Shown in pieces: positions 54,682-63,363 of a stretch of DNA of 64,000 nt (position 1 is the first letter of the stretch; each line of letters opens with the position of its first letter). The notes under the pieces are model-generated. The model worked only from the letters and a program-made list of their open reading frames with translations, was not told the DNA's origin and searched no databases. The stretch is from Synechococcus sp. PCC 7336 (GTDB taxonomy: Bacteria; Cyanobacteriota; Cyanobacteriia; Thermostichales; PCC-7336), in contig NZ_CM001776.1 in NCBI RefSeq assembly GCF_000332275.1, forward strand, positions 4,772,008-4,836,007. The letters are read 5' to 3'. The position numbers were made by a program, and so were the translations under genes.

Positions 54682-56085
54682 CTACTCAGCTTGTGCCAGC
54701 CATTCCACCAAATCCGCTGCCCGAGCCTCTCCTCGCCTGACACAATCGCCCAATGCCACGCCATCCAAGTAATTGGTACACAACACCAAGCCGGAATAGT
54801 CTGCGAGCAATTCGTCAATGCGGGCAAGGCGCTGTCGGTGACCGAGGGTGTATTGAGGAATGGCGCGGGGCCAGCGGCGTACGCCCATGACGCGCGGTTC
54901 AGCTTCTTTCACCAACAGAGTTTTGCTCAGGTCTTGGTGGACCGTTCGAGCTAAGGCTTCGTCCGTCATTTGAGCAATGTCAGGGTCGGTGGCACCGCCG
55001 ATGTAGCTGAGGGTGCATTGATAGCCTGCCGGGGCGCGGCCGGGGAAGAGGCTGGAGGTCCAGATGGTGCCGAGGGTGCGGATGCCTTGGCCGCGCGGGA
55101 AGAGTTGGCCGAATCCGGCGAAAGGTTGAGGCAGGGCATCGGCGGGGTAGGCCAGGGTAACGGCCCCAACGTGGGGATAGGGAATGGCAGCGAGTTCGTC
55201 GGCAAGGGCAGTGTCGAGGGATTTGAGTAGGGGGGCGGCACGGTAGGCAGGGACGGCGAGCAGGATGGCTTTGGAGGAGACGGTTTGGGGGCCACTGGGG
55301 GTTTGGAAAGTGGTGCGGTAGCGATCGCCTTCTTTGACAATCTCAGCCGCTTCCCACTGCAGCTTGACGGCATCGCCGAGCTGCTGGGCGATCGCGTCGG
55401 GCAATTCCTGCAATCCCTCCACAAAATTACCGAGCTGGCCGCGTTTGGGCAGGGGGTCGATTTTTGCGGAGATGGGGGGTTTGGGGGATTTGGGGGAGCG
55501 GATGATGCCGGCAATAATGCTGCCGTATTTACGTTCTAGATCCGCCACTTTGGAGAACGCGGCTGTGGCGCTCAGTTGCTGCGTGTCGCCTGCATAGACG
55601 CCGGAGGTGAAGGGGCCGACCAAGCGCTCGACCACCTGAGGCCCCAGTTGGCGGGCAAAGAATTCTTCGACGGTCTCTTCTTTGTCGGGGGCTTTGGCTG
55701 TAAAGCCGAGAATGCCCAATAAGGCGCGCAGCTTAGCCCCAAAGCTGAGCAGGTTGGACTTGATTAAGTCTGGGGGAGTCATGGGAACGAGGGTGAGTTT
55801 GCCTTCGAGGTAGACGAAGCGGGGTAACTTGCCATCTGCCCACAGGAGGCGATCGGCAATGCCTGCGTCGGCGATGAGGTTGAGGAGGGCGGGGGAGGGG
55901 GTGAAGCTGTTGGGGCCTTCTTCCCAGCGAAAGCCGTCTTGAGCGCGGGTGGTGATGACGCCGCCAACGCGCTCGGCGCGCTCGGCCACCAATAGATCTT
56001 GTTGCTGTTGGTGGAGTCGGAAGGCAGCGGATAGGCCACTGATGCCTGCGCCGAGAATCAAAATATCGGGGGTGTGGGAGCCCAT
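54682..56085 (-). CDS. hemY: Protoporphyrinogen oxidase (FAD, HemY/PPOX type)
   Basis: 467 residues from ATG 56085. The FAD motif GAGISGLSAAFRL is near residue 12, followed by ERVGGVITT, EEGPNSF and the PPOX signature VGPFTSGVYAGD. It oxidises protoporphyrinogen IX to protoporphyrin IX, feeding heme and chlorophyll synthesis. The C-terminus has NYLDGVALGDCVRRGE. This oxygen-dependent type is the plant/HemY type, while many cyanobacteria use HemJ; presence of HemJ elsewhere is unknown. A start 14 codons upstream is possible. Confidence 0.9.
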   Translation of the reverse strand: MGSHTPDILILGAGISGLSAAFRLHQQQQDLLVAERAERVGGVITTRAQDGFRWEEGPNSFTPSPALLNLIADAGIADRLLWADGKLPRFVYLEGKLTLVPMTPPDLIKSNLLSFGAKLRALLGILGFTAKAPDKEETVEEFFARQLGPQVVERLVGPFTSGVYAGDTQQLSATAAFSKVADLERKYGSIIAGIIRSPKSPKPPISAKIDPLPKRGQLGNFVEGLQELPDAIAQQLGDAVKLQWEAAEIVKEGDRYRTTFQTPSGPQTVSSKAILLAVPAYRAAPLLKSLDTALADELAAIPYPHVGAVTLAYPADALPQPFAGFGQLFPRGQGIRTLGTIWTSSLFPGRAPAGYQCTLSYIGGATDPDIAQMTDEALARTVHQDLSKTLLVKEAEPRVMGVRRWPRAIPQYTLGHRQRLARIDELLADYSGLVLCTNYLDGVALGDCVRRGEARAADLVEWLAQAE

Positions 56086-56371
56086 TGTTTGTCGGGGGAT
56101 TGAGTAGAGTATCTCTCCGTCTAACAAGTTCTGGGGGGTGGTGTCAATGGCGCGATGGGGATTGGGCGGTTGGGATGGGCACAGTGAAGGCGATCGCTTT
56201 CGGGAGCAAAACTGTCACGATACTCACTTGGAGGGACAGGCGAGCGAAAAGGCGATTGTTAAATTTACTGCAACAAGTCCATGAAGTAGGCTGTTGATAA
56301 AGAGAGATAAGAGTTTGAGTCATGACAGATAAGGAAGCAATCTCGGGGATGGTTCAGATTCCTCAGCGGTA

Positions 56372-56458
56372 GGGTAACACTTTGAGGCTAGGTCAGATCT
56401 CACAAAAGGCGATTTAGCATGGGTTTGAGGCTTTGATAATTAACCGAAAGTGTTACCC
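56372..56458. mobile_element. 87-bp MITE-like element
   Basis: Bounded by perfect 12-bp inverted repeats, GGGTAACACTTT (56372-56383) and AAAGTGTTACCC (56447-56458), with a 63-base AT-richer centre and no coding capacity. The same end (CGAAAGTGTTACCC) occurs at 57741-57754 beside an IS4 remnant, so a mobile relative probably supplies the transposase. No clear target-site duplication is seen. Confidence 0.6.
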
Positions 56459-56568
56459 AAAATTACCAGGTTTTGAACCAAGCCAAGCGGAGCATTGCTT
56501 TGACGCGGGTGGAGTAAAGCGACTGGAAATTTAGAGGGGCGATCGCACTGCTCATTCCGCTTCACGAG

Positions 56569-57357
56569 CTAGAGCGTATTTGGATCGATTCCCTTTTGTC
56601 GGAGTTTGTCCAGCAGTTGTTCGCGCAACTGTCTTTCCTGTTCGGCCCGCAGGTCCGCCTGTTCAGCTCGCAGGCTTTCCTGCTCGCGCAACTGTCGTTC
56701 CTGTTGAGCCCGCAGGTCCGCCTGCTCAGCCCGCAAAGCTTCCTGCTCGGCCACCTCTGCAGGTGCCGTCAGTCGATTCCCCTCTCGGTCGTACCAATAC
56801 AGCCACTCTCTCTGGCAATTTCGGTAAGTGCCAGACTCTCTGCCCAAGCCCAAGCCAATCTCCGGCAACCAAACAGGGTCACCCTCCAGCAAGACGTAGC
56901 GATCGCCTTCGAGTCGGTAAATCTCTAGGGGCTGACGCCGTTTGCGGGAACAGTAAACGGGATTGTAGATCGCGTAGTACAACACTCCGATACTGGCGTA
57001 GTCTTTCATCTTGGAGCCGTACTCTTGCCCGTAGCTGCGAGAGACGTATTCCACCACCAGAATCGGGAGCGCCCCCTCATGCCAGACCACATAGCTCTGT
57101 CTGCCATCCGAGCGATCGAACTGTTCCACCCCCAGGCTCAAGAAGCCATCTGGGACAATAGCAGGTGTATTGAGCTTGTAATAGACGGCTAAGTTAATGC
57201 CCCAGAACCAATCCGTGCGATCGCGCCAGTGCCAAGCGAGGATGTCGCCCAAGAGGCTGGCGACGAGCGTTTGCAATTCGCTATCCACAGGGGCAAAGTC
57301 AGTTTCGGGGAGTTCGTCTTGAGTGGGGAGGTGTTGGCGGGGTTTGAACTGGACCAT
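56569..57357 (-). CDS. Uma2-family endonuclease (intact paralogue)
   Basis: 262 residues from ATG 57357 (an open start at 57381 also exists). Uma2 is a PD-(D/E)XK nuclease-like family much expanded in cyanobacteria. The core is visible: VPDGFLSLG, ILVVEYVS and KMKDYASIGVLYYAIYNP. The N-terminal 40 residues missing in the copy at 40131 are present here. The C-terminus is a charged coiled coil of repeats AEQADLRAQQERQLREQES. It is flanked by mobile-element ends with identical 12-bp repeats (56372 and 57743). Function in vivo unknown. Confidence 0.85.
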   Translation of the reverse strand: MVQFKPRQHLPTQDELPETDFAPVDSELQTLVASLLGDILAWHWRDRTDWFWGINLAVYYKLNTPAIVPDGFLSLGVEQFDRSDGRQSYVVWHEGALPILVVEYVSRSYGQEYGSKMKDYASIGVLYYAIYNPVYCSRKRRQPLEIYRLEGDRYVLLEGDPVWLPEIGLGLGRESGTYRNCQREWLYWYDREGNRLTAPAEVAEQEALRAEQADLRAQQERQLREQESLRAEQADLRAEQERQLREQLLDKLRQKGIDPNTL

Positions 57358-57742
57358 CAGCTCTGCTCCAATTGAGCTCACTCTATCGTAGCGAAGTGGG
57401 CCAATGCTACCCCTGTGAGAGCCAGACTCCAGGCAGAATTAGAGGGGTCTATAGGAGCTGAAATCTAGGCAGGGCATAGAGATTGACTATATTAATCAAC
57501 TTCAGCTTGAGAAGCCGTTTCGGCTTGATAGTCAAAGAAATGGAGAATTATCCGTACTATTGAAGAGGCATTTGAGGGCATGGGAGGGGCCAATTTAGCA
57601 AGTGCATGAATGTAGATCGCCTTGCGAACTTCTGGGCTTAAGCTGGCTGCGACTGAAGGGGCTGATTTCATTCGGTGCGATCAATTCGGAGCGGTGACGA
57701 CAAGCATTCACATTACACCGATCGCTCCAGCAGGTCGCGTCG

Positions 57743-58470
57743 AAAGTGTTACCCTCCGATGAACCACGCCCTGAATCGGAACTGTCACTTTCTGGGGCGT
57801 GTGCCTGCCAACGTGAAATTTGAGGTGGTCAAACAACTCGCAGACGGGTCTTATTTGAGTTGGGTCGCACCCGATCGCAAATCGAAGAAAAAAGGAGGTG
57901 GACGCATTCTCGTGCGAGTGATTGAGTACACCATTGAGCAAGACGCTCAGCCACAAACCTACCGCTTGATTACCGATTTGCTCGATATAGAGCGGTTTCC
58001 AGCTTTATTACTGGCCCAGGAATATCACCAACGTTGGGAAGTGGAAAATACACTCGATGAACTCAAAACTCATCTCAATGGCCGCAAAACCCCCATCCGC
58101 TCTAAAAATCCCCGTGAAGTGGTGCAAGAAATTTATGGGTGGTTGTTAGCTCATTGGGCTGTGCGCTGCTTGATCTTCCAAGCCGCTGAGCAGGCTGGGA
58201 TTTCCCCTTTGCGTCTGGGCTTTATTGGCACCCTCAGAGTGGTTCGCCGAGCGCTTCCCCAGTTTCAAGCCACACAGCCGCAAGAACTCCCCCTTTTTTG
58301 AGTTGGCTAACCCAAGAGATTTTGGACCAGAAACTCCCACCACGACAGGGCAGAAGTAATCCTAGAGTCGTCAAGAAGCCACGCTCCAAGTTCCCCTCCA
58401 GGAAGCCAAAGCACAGAGGGAGTGGAAGCAAGTTGGACGGATTGACTTTTACCATCCCCAACACTGCGTA
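57743..58470 (+). pseudogene. IS4-family transposase remnant
   Basis: C-terminal half of an IS4-type transposase: CHFLGRVPANVKFEVVKQL, VIEYTI, YRLITDLLD, LLAQEYHQRWEVENTLDELK and REVVQEIYGWLLAHWAVR. At 58290-58303 a run of six T precedes TGA. One extra base there would join LPLF to the expected C-terminal frame (LSWLTQEILDQKLPPRQGR to TAG near 58470), so the gene is frameshifted as well as 5'-truncated. The left limit coincides with an AAAGTGTTACCC end at 57743-57754. Confidence 0.75.
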
Positions 58471-58474
58471 GAGC

Positions 58475-59191
58475 CTATCCGAACAGTATTGGTTCGCGCC
58501 CCAACTCTCGGTTGTAGGACTTCTCCAAGGGGGAGAGCTCTCCCCCCTTGGGCTTTTTCCTTGGGATGAAGCTATTGGCATGGTAATCAGCCATCCCTTG
58601 ATAGCCGCTGTCTTGCAAGCTCTGCGTCTCGGGGTGGAAATAAACGCCAGAGGCTTTGAATAGGCTGAAATCATGACGACTCCCCTGGCCAAAGAAGGTG
58701 CAGATGATTTGCCTGGTTTGCTGGTCGAGGATAATTTGGCATTTGAGCGTATGTTGCTTCTGCTTGCAGCAATAGAAGCGTCTTTGCTTGCGCTTGGGGC
58801 GTTCAATCAGGGTTTCTATCACATCCATCACCACCACCTCCGGTCTGCCAAAGCCTTGGACTAAGCGCTTTTTACCGGGTAAACGAAATAAGCCGGAACG
58901 CATCAGAGTATCCTCGACCCAATGAACAATGCGGCAGACGCTCAATTCTGAGACTCCCCAGTCGGTACTGATATGAAAGTATGTGCGATATTCTCGCCAA
59001 TACTCCAGAGCCACCAACACGCGCTCTTCCAGGCAGAGACTGGGTTTGCGGCCTCGTCCCGAGAGTTTAGGCAATTGCTCCTTCAAGGCTTTGACCATGC
59101 GTTTAAATGTGGGACGACACACTCCAAATCGGCGTTTAAACGATTTGGGGATGAGTCGTTGGGCTGATTCATAGTTCATGGGCAGAAACAT
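58475..59191 (-). pseudogene. IS5-like (DDE_Tnp_4 type) transposase, C-terminus truncated
   Basis: 238 residues. An N-terminal helix-turn-helix (RRFGVCRPTFKRMVKAL) is followed by the DDE_Tnp_4-like core: VVVMDVIETLIERPKRKQRR, then CQIILDQQTRQIICTFFGQG and LQDSGYQGM. The catalytic third acidic residue and arginine-rich C-terminus should follow SYNRELGRE, but the frame ends four residues later at the edge of the IS4 remnant. It is therefore incomplete. No terminal repeats were identified. Confidence 0.72.
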
Positions 59192-59306
59192 CGGCGATCC
59201 TCACCCTGTGGAATGCCATGGCTAGCGCTCCTTCCGCAAGTGCTTCGCAGGTGGGGAAAATCAACTAGACTACCACAAAACTTTTTTGCAAGAGCTCTAT
59301 TCTAGA

Positions 59307-60374
59307 CTAAGCTAACTTATATTTAGTGATCGCAGCCACATCTATCTGATTAGTGACCTCAGCTAAGTAGCAGAGTCTATCACAGATTTCACTTATCGAC
59401 ATTTGATGTTCAGAATTTACAGTGAACTGCCCCGAATAATACTGGAGAAACTTCTCATCAACAATCCCATTTCTGTGTGAGTACAAATGCCGTATTTGTA
59501 GGATTTTTTCGATTTCTTCCTCTTTTGCTTGGTCAATAACATGTAAATCGCTTATTTGCTTATTTTCTTTAATAAAGTTTTTTACACTTCCTTTTTGTAG
59601 TTTACTAATCTTTTGCTTAGCCCAATACTCAACAAAATCTTGTAAATCGGAACAACTAAGAACCTCTTCAATAGTTACTTGCTGCTTAGATTTCAATGTC
59701 GCTGGTATTGCGAGGAATATCTCGAATAGCAGATCAGATAAATATGTTTCAAAGTTGTCGATAAAAGAAGAAAATAAAATCCTTGAAAGAACTTTACCTT
59801 CTTGATTACTTGTGGGTTTACCTGGATCCAAAGGGTAAAGGATTAGTCCAAGGTCGTCTACTATTTTTAAGATACTCTGGTAATGCTCAATTAGTTTAAC
59901 TTTAGCACTAGTTGCCTTCTTCTTATAATCTTCAAGTTGTTGACTGATATTCTTTATTCTTGAGTAGCCGTGGGATTTAAAATGTATTTTAGTTGGATTG
60001 ACTAATTTCGTTCCTTCATCGTCTCTATCATATATTCTGTCTTCAAAAGAAATTAGCTTTTCTGATTTTTCAATTTTAATCACATAGAGCTTTTTCCCTT
60101 CATAAATAACATATTGATAATGTACTTGTGGCTGAGATGATAGAAGGTCTAGTGCTTTATGAGTAATTGAATTCGCATGAAAGTCATCACTTAGTCCATT
60201 TATTTCAAGATCATCAGATATACCTAGAATAATGTAGCCACCATCAGTATTTGCGAATGAGCTTATGAGTCTAGCAATCGTTCTAGAAGGTGGTAAAACA
60301 GCTTTATATTCGAGTTGAGGTCCTTCAGGGCTACCAATGATCTTACCTACTTCATTTGTAATATCCATATTCAA
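59307..60374 (-). CDS. AlbA_2 (Schlafen-type) protein with HEPN-like C-terminus
   Basis: 355 residues if started at TTG 60374, or 353 from ATG 60368. Residues 15-130 are an AlbA_2 domain: PQLEYKAVLPP, then ISSFANTDGGYIILGISDD. After a coiled coil (about 135-165), the C-terminal 200 residues are helical and contain IRHLYSHRNGIVDEKFL. There R295 and H300 make the RX4H motif of HEPN RNases, and the RH...HRNGIVD pattern is frequent in such proteins. A toxin-like RNase role is an inference. The gene overlaps the ATPase stop by 4 bases. AT-rich, with no HIP1. Confidence 0.75.
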   Translation of the reverse strand: MNMDITNEVGKIIGSPEGPQLEYKAVLPPSRTIARLISSFANTDGGYIILGISDDLEINGLSDDFHANSITHKALDLLSSQPQVHYQYVIYEGKKLYVIKIEKSEKLISFEDRIYDRDDEGTKLVNPTKIHFKSHGYSRIKNISQQLEDYKKKATSAKVKLIEHYQSILKIVDDLGLILYPLDPGKPTSNQEGKVLSRILFSSFIDNFETYLSDLLFEIFLAIPATLKSKQQVTIEEVLSCSDLQDFVEYWAKQKISKLQKGSVKNFIKENKQISDLHVIDQAKEEEIEKILQIRHLYSHRNGIVDEKFLQYYSGQFTVNSEHQMSISEICDRLCYLAEVTNQIDVAAITKYKLA

Positions 60375-62923
60375 ACTGGGATTCTAGTAATTCCTGTGTT
60401 TTTTAAGATCTTACCTAATGTCAAGCATTTGGGATCTTGTACACCATCATCAATCCATAACTCAGCACTAGGTTCGTCTAAAGTATCTTTTTCAGAGCTA
60501 TAGTAAATAATTACTTCACCACTATCAGATGGCCTTACAACAATATATACGGGCAAACCATCCTTCTTGATACCACCAATTACAGTAGTTGCCAATTCTT
60601 CCCAATCACTGCAATCATATTCACTAAGATTTTGTAGATACTCAAGAACATTATTCTTAGCCCTACCTATTAAATTCTGAACATGCATAAACATTAAGGC
60701 TGATGGCGTTGATATATGAGTAAATTGCTCTGCAATATTTCTATCTTTTAGAGCTTCTTCTAACTCCTCAATAGAGGTTACTCCTAAACTTAGTAGGACT
60801 TCTTCTGTGATTTTTATCTTTCTGTTGTCACTAGATTCTTGTGCTGATACCAATATGTCCTTCAGTTCGGATACATTACTTATGTTGAATTCTTGCAGTA
60901 ATTTTTCTAGTTCTTCAACTTTTTGGATGTTTTCAGATATATCAGACTTATCTTCTATGGACTCTACAACTTCTGCAAGCTGGCTCAGATCCTTACAAGA
61001 TCTCATGACTCTATAAAGACTTTCCTTATCTTCGATAGTATTCATAAAAAGCTCAGCTCGCTTGCTGTACAATTCCGTAAATAGCTTTGCTCCCAAATTT
61101 GAATTGTTCTCAAACCATCCAGATAGAAGATTAATTGCTTCCACGGTATTATCTGTACTATCAGGATTTTTTAGCTTTTCAGTAATCGCTGCCGCAATAT
61201 CCTTCTTGCCTTTAGCAGCATAATCCCCAAATTCTACTAAGTCATGCCTAAGTATATCATTCCAATCTTCACCCAATAATCTTAATACTTGAATAATATC
61301 ATCGTCATTTATCTCATCAATGAACAAGCTTTTTTGTGTCCTGAAAATTCTATTTTTATTGGGAACAATCAAACTTCTCTCAAACAAATAATAGTTATTT
61401 GAATCTTCAAGGATGAATTCACCAAGAGTATTTAACCATTTAAAGGCTTCAACTTCTGACTTACCTAGATCTTTGCATAGCTTATCAATATTTTTGCGCC
61501 CTGTAATCGCATTGATTATGTCTTTATAATTAACTAAACTCCATCCATCCCAGGACAAGCTACACCATGATTGCAAATGATTTTTTTTACATACAGTATT
61601 AGGTGAAAGATCAAAGATAAATTGCCAAATCTTTTCTCTTACAATCTCTGAAAAAGATTTATTTGGGAAATCCAGCTCACTGATTGATCCCTTAGCATTC
61701 TCAAATGCTTCAAGTTCAACAATTTCAGCATCAAGGATGAATTTCCTGAGTGGCTTCTGAATGTAGTTTTCATACCACTTATCATCAAAATATCTTCTAT
61801 CAGTAGAAGGCATTTTAGTTTCTACAAGATTATATAGATTAAAAAAGTTACCTCCTGCAACTAGAGCAACTTGTTGTTTGTATAACTCAACAGCATCATG
61901 TAAAATTTTCTGATTCTCTTTAACCTCTATATCATCATTACCTTTCAACCATATTCCATCTCTTTCTGTCAGAGGGTTAAAGAAGAAACTATTCACAATC
62001 ATAGGGAAATGGAAATTCTCAGTACCAATGAGAGGAAAGTCGCAAAACAACTTTGGGACGTTAGCTATCTCTTTAATTAAAAACCCTTTCTCAATTTTCT
62101 CAATCTCTGTGGCAATCGAAACCCCTCCATTAGAAGCATGCAAGATAAAAAGATCTGTTGTCTTATCATTCTCTGTCTTCAATATATGCAAAACAGGATA
62201 ATCTTTTTTGTCATTGTCATTCGTAAAAAAAGTTTCACATTTGCTAACTCTATCTATAATCTTTACTTTAGCTATTTTAGGGATAAACGCTAATACAAAT
62301 GGGATTAAATCTGAGAACTGTTTTATTCCCATCTTCGCTATTTCTTTTTGCCGATCTGTTTCCAAGTAGTAGCAAAAAGAAGTATTAAGTTGATTTTCTT
62401 CAAAATCATGTGTGACTTTTTCCACAGAATCGCGGAAATCATTCCAAGACTTCTCAATTCGTGGCAATAGTTGAGATGTAGTATTACCTCGCCTGTCTAA
62501 CAAAAAGTTAAAACGATACAAACTCTTGTCTTCTGCTCTTAGAACACCTCTGACCTTAATTACTCTGGAAAGAAGATGTGTTGTCAGGAAACCTGTTCCA
62601 AATCGACCTGTCTTTTTTGTCTGAGCCTCCTCCTCAACTTCTTTGGATGAAATTTGGCTTATAAGACCTATAACATCCTGCTCTGTAAAGTGAGTTCCAT
62701 CATGTTTAAATTCAATACTATTTTGATTTAGCTCTATCTGAATATGTAGAGTTCTTTCATCTTCATCTGCAATACTATCTTTTGCATTCTGCAAAAGCTC
62801 CCACGCCCAGCGCCCTAAATTGTTTTCAACAGTTTTTTCTAGATCATGCAAGCGCTTCACTATTTTTTCAGCGATTGATCTATCTCCAGCATCCTTTCTC
62901 CCTTTTTCAATAGATTGAATCAT
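60371..62923 (-). CDS. Large GHKL (sacsin/Hsp90-like) ATPase of a defence-type operon
   Basis: 850 residues. The N-terminal ATPase is GHKL type: WELLQNAKDS with Glu42 and Asn46, FKHDGTHFT at 72-80, and GRFGTGF at 106-112. This arrangement, with long following regions, fits sacsin-like ATP-binding proteins of bacterial defence loci. Residues 150-620 show no domain I can name. A glutamate-rich helical zone (about 640-740) precedes a conserved-looking end (IVVRPSDSGEVIIYY, LGKILKNTGITRIPV). No nuclease motif is visible in it. It is the first gene of a two-gene operon; composition is about one-third G+C in the row I counted at 60601. Confidence 0.78.
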   Translation of the reverse strand: MIQSIEKGRKDAGDRSIAEKIVKRLHDLEKTVENNLGRWAWELLQNAKDSIADEDERTLHIQIELNQNSIEFKHDGTHFTEQDVIGLISQISSKEVEEEAQTKKTGRFGTGFLTTHLLSRVIKVRGVLRAEDKSLYRFNFLLDRRGNTTSQLLPRIEKSWNDFRDSVEKVTHDFEENQLNTSFCYYLETDRQKEIAKMGIKQFSDLIPFVLAFIPKIAKVKIIDRVSKCETFFTNDNDKKDYPVLHILKTENDKTTDLFILHASNGGVSIATEIEKIEKGFLIKEIANVPKLFCDFPLIGTENFHFPMIVNSFFFNPLTERDGIWLKGNDDIEVKENQKILHDAVELYKQQVALVAGGNFFNLYNLVETKMPSTDRRYFDDKWYENYIQKPLRKFILDAEIVELEAFENAKGSISELDFPNKSFSEIVREKIWQFIFDLSPNTVCKKNHLQSWCSLSWDGWSLVNYKDIINAITGRKNIDKLCKDLGKSEVEAFKWLNTLGEFILEDSNNYYLFERSLIVPNKNRIFRTQKSLFIDEINDDDIIQVLRLLGEDWNDILRHDLVEFGDYAAKGKKDIAAAITEKLKNPDSTDNTVEAINLLSGWFENNSNLGAKLFTELYSKRAELFMNTIEDKESLYRVMRSCKDLSQLAEVVESIEDKSDISENIQKVEELEKLLQEFNISNVSELKDILVSAQESSDNRKIKITEEVLLSLGVTSIEELEEALKDRNIAEQFTHISTPSALMFMHVQNLIGRAKNNVLEYLQNLSEYDCSDWEELATTVIGGIKKDGLPVYIVVRPSDSGEVIIYYSSEKDTLDEPSAELWIDDGVQDPKCLTLGKILKNTGITRIPV

Positions 62924-63125
62924 AAGTACCTATATACGAAAATATTTCTACTGGTAATTCCTGAATCCTGGTATCGCCCTGCTATATTCTTTCTTTTGCA
63001 TATTTGAGAAGTCTTAATGTAGCTATTTCATTACTTGCCAGTCCTATTTGAACTACTAATGCCTAAGGTTCTCAAATAGTAGGTATATTGAGATCTAACG
63101 AACATTTTAGCCGGACCGCTGCCAA
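62924..63125 (-). promoter_or_regulatory. Promoter/operator region of the AT-rich operon with inverted repeats
   Basis: TATTTGAGAA (63001-63010) is the exact complement of TTCTCAAATA (63069-63078), 58 bases apart. A third related half-site, CTATTTGA at 63044-63051, also pairs with TCAAATAG at 63072-63079. These lie 80-155 bases upstream of the ATPase start, in the place expected for a repressor site. Confidence 0.4.
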
Positions 63126-63363
63126 ATGACGAACTATTTGAAACGAATCTGGGCTTGGTTCAACGGGGGGTTACAGTCCGAGGGGCGTTTCTGGAGCAAA
63201 TCAGCAATCTTTCCGTGGGATCTGCGATCAGCTGAGCATGAGCCTGGATACTCGGAGATCGGTGTGTCCCCTTATGATCGCAAAGAATGTTCCAAGCCCC
63301 CTCAGTCGCAGCCAGTCTGCCTCCAGCTACCCGGCAGCAATTGGCCGTGGAAGTGTTATTGGA

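Noticed and set aside
56085-56297. 70-codon plus-strand frame upstream of the protoporphyrinogen oxidase gene
   Set aside because: No recognisable family, no ribosome-binding site, and unusual composition; treated as non-coding.
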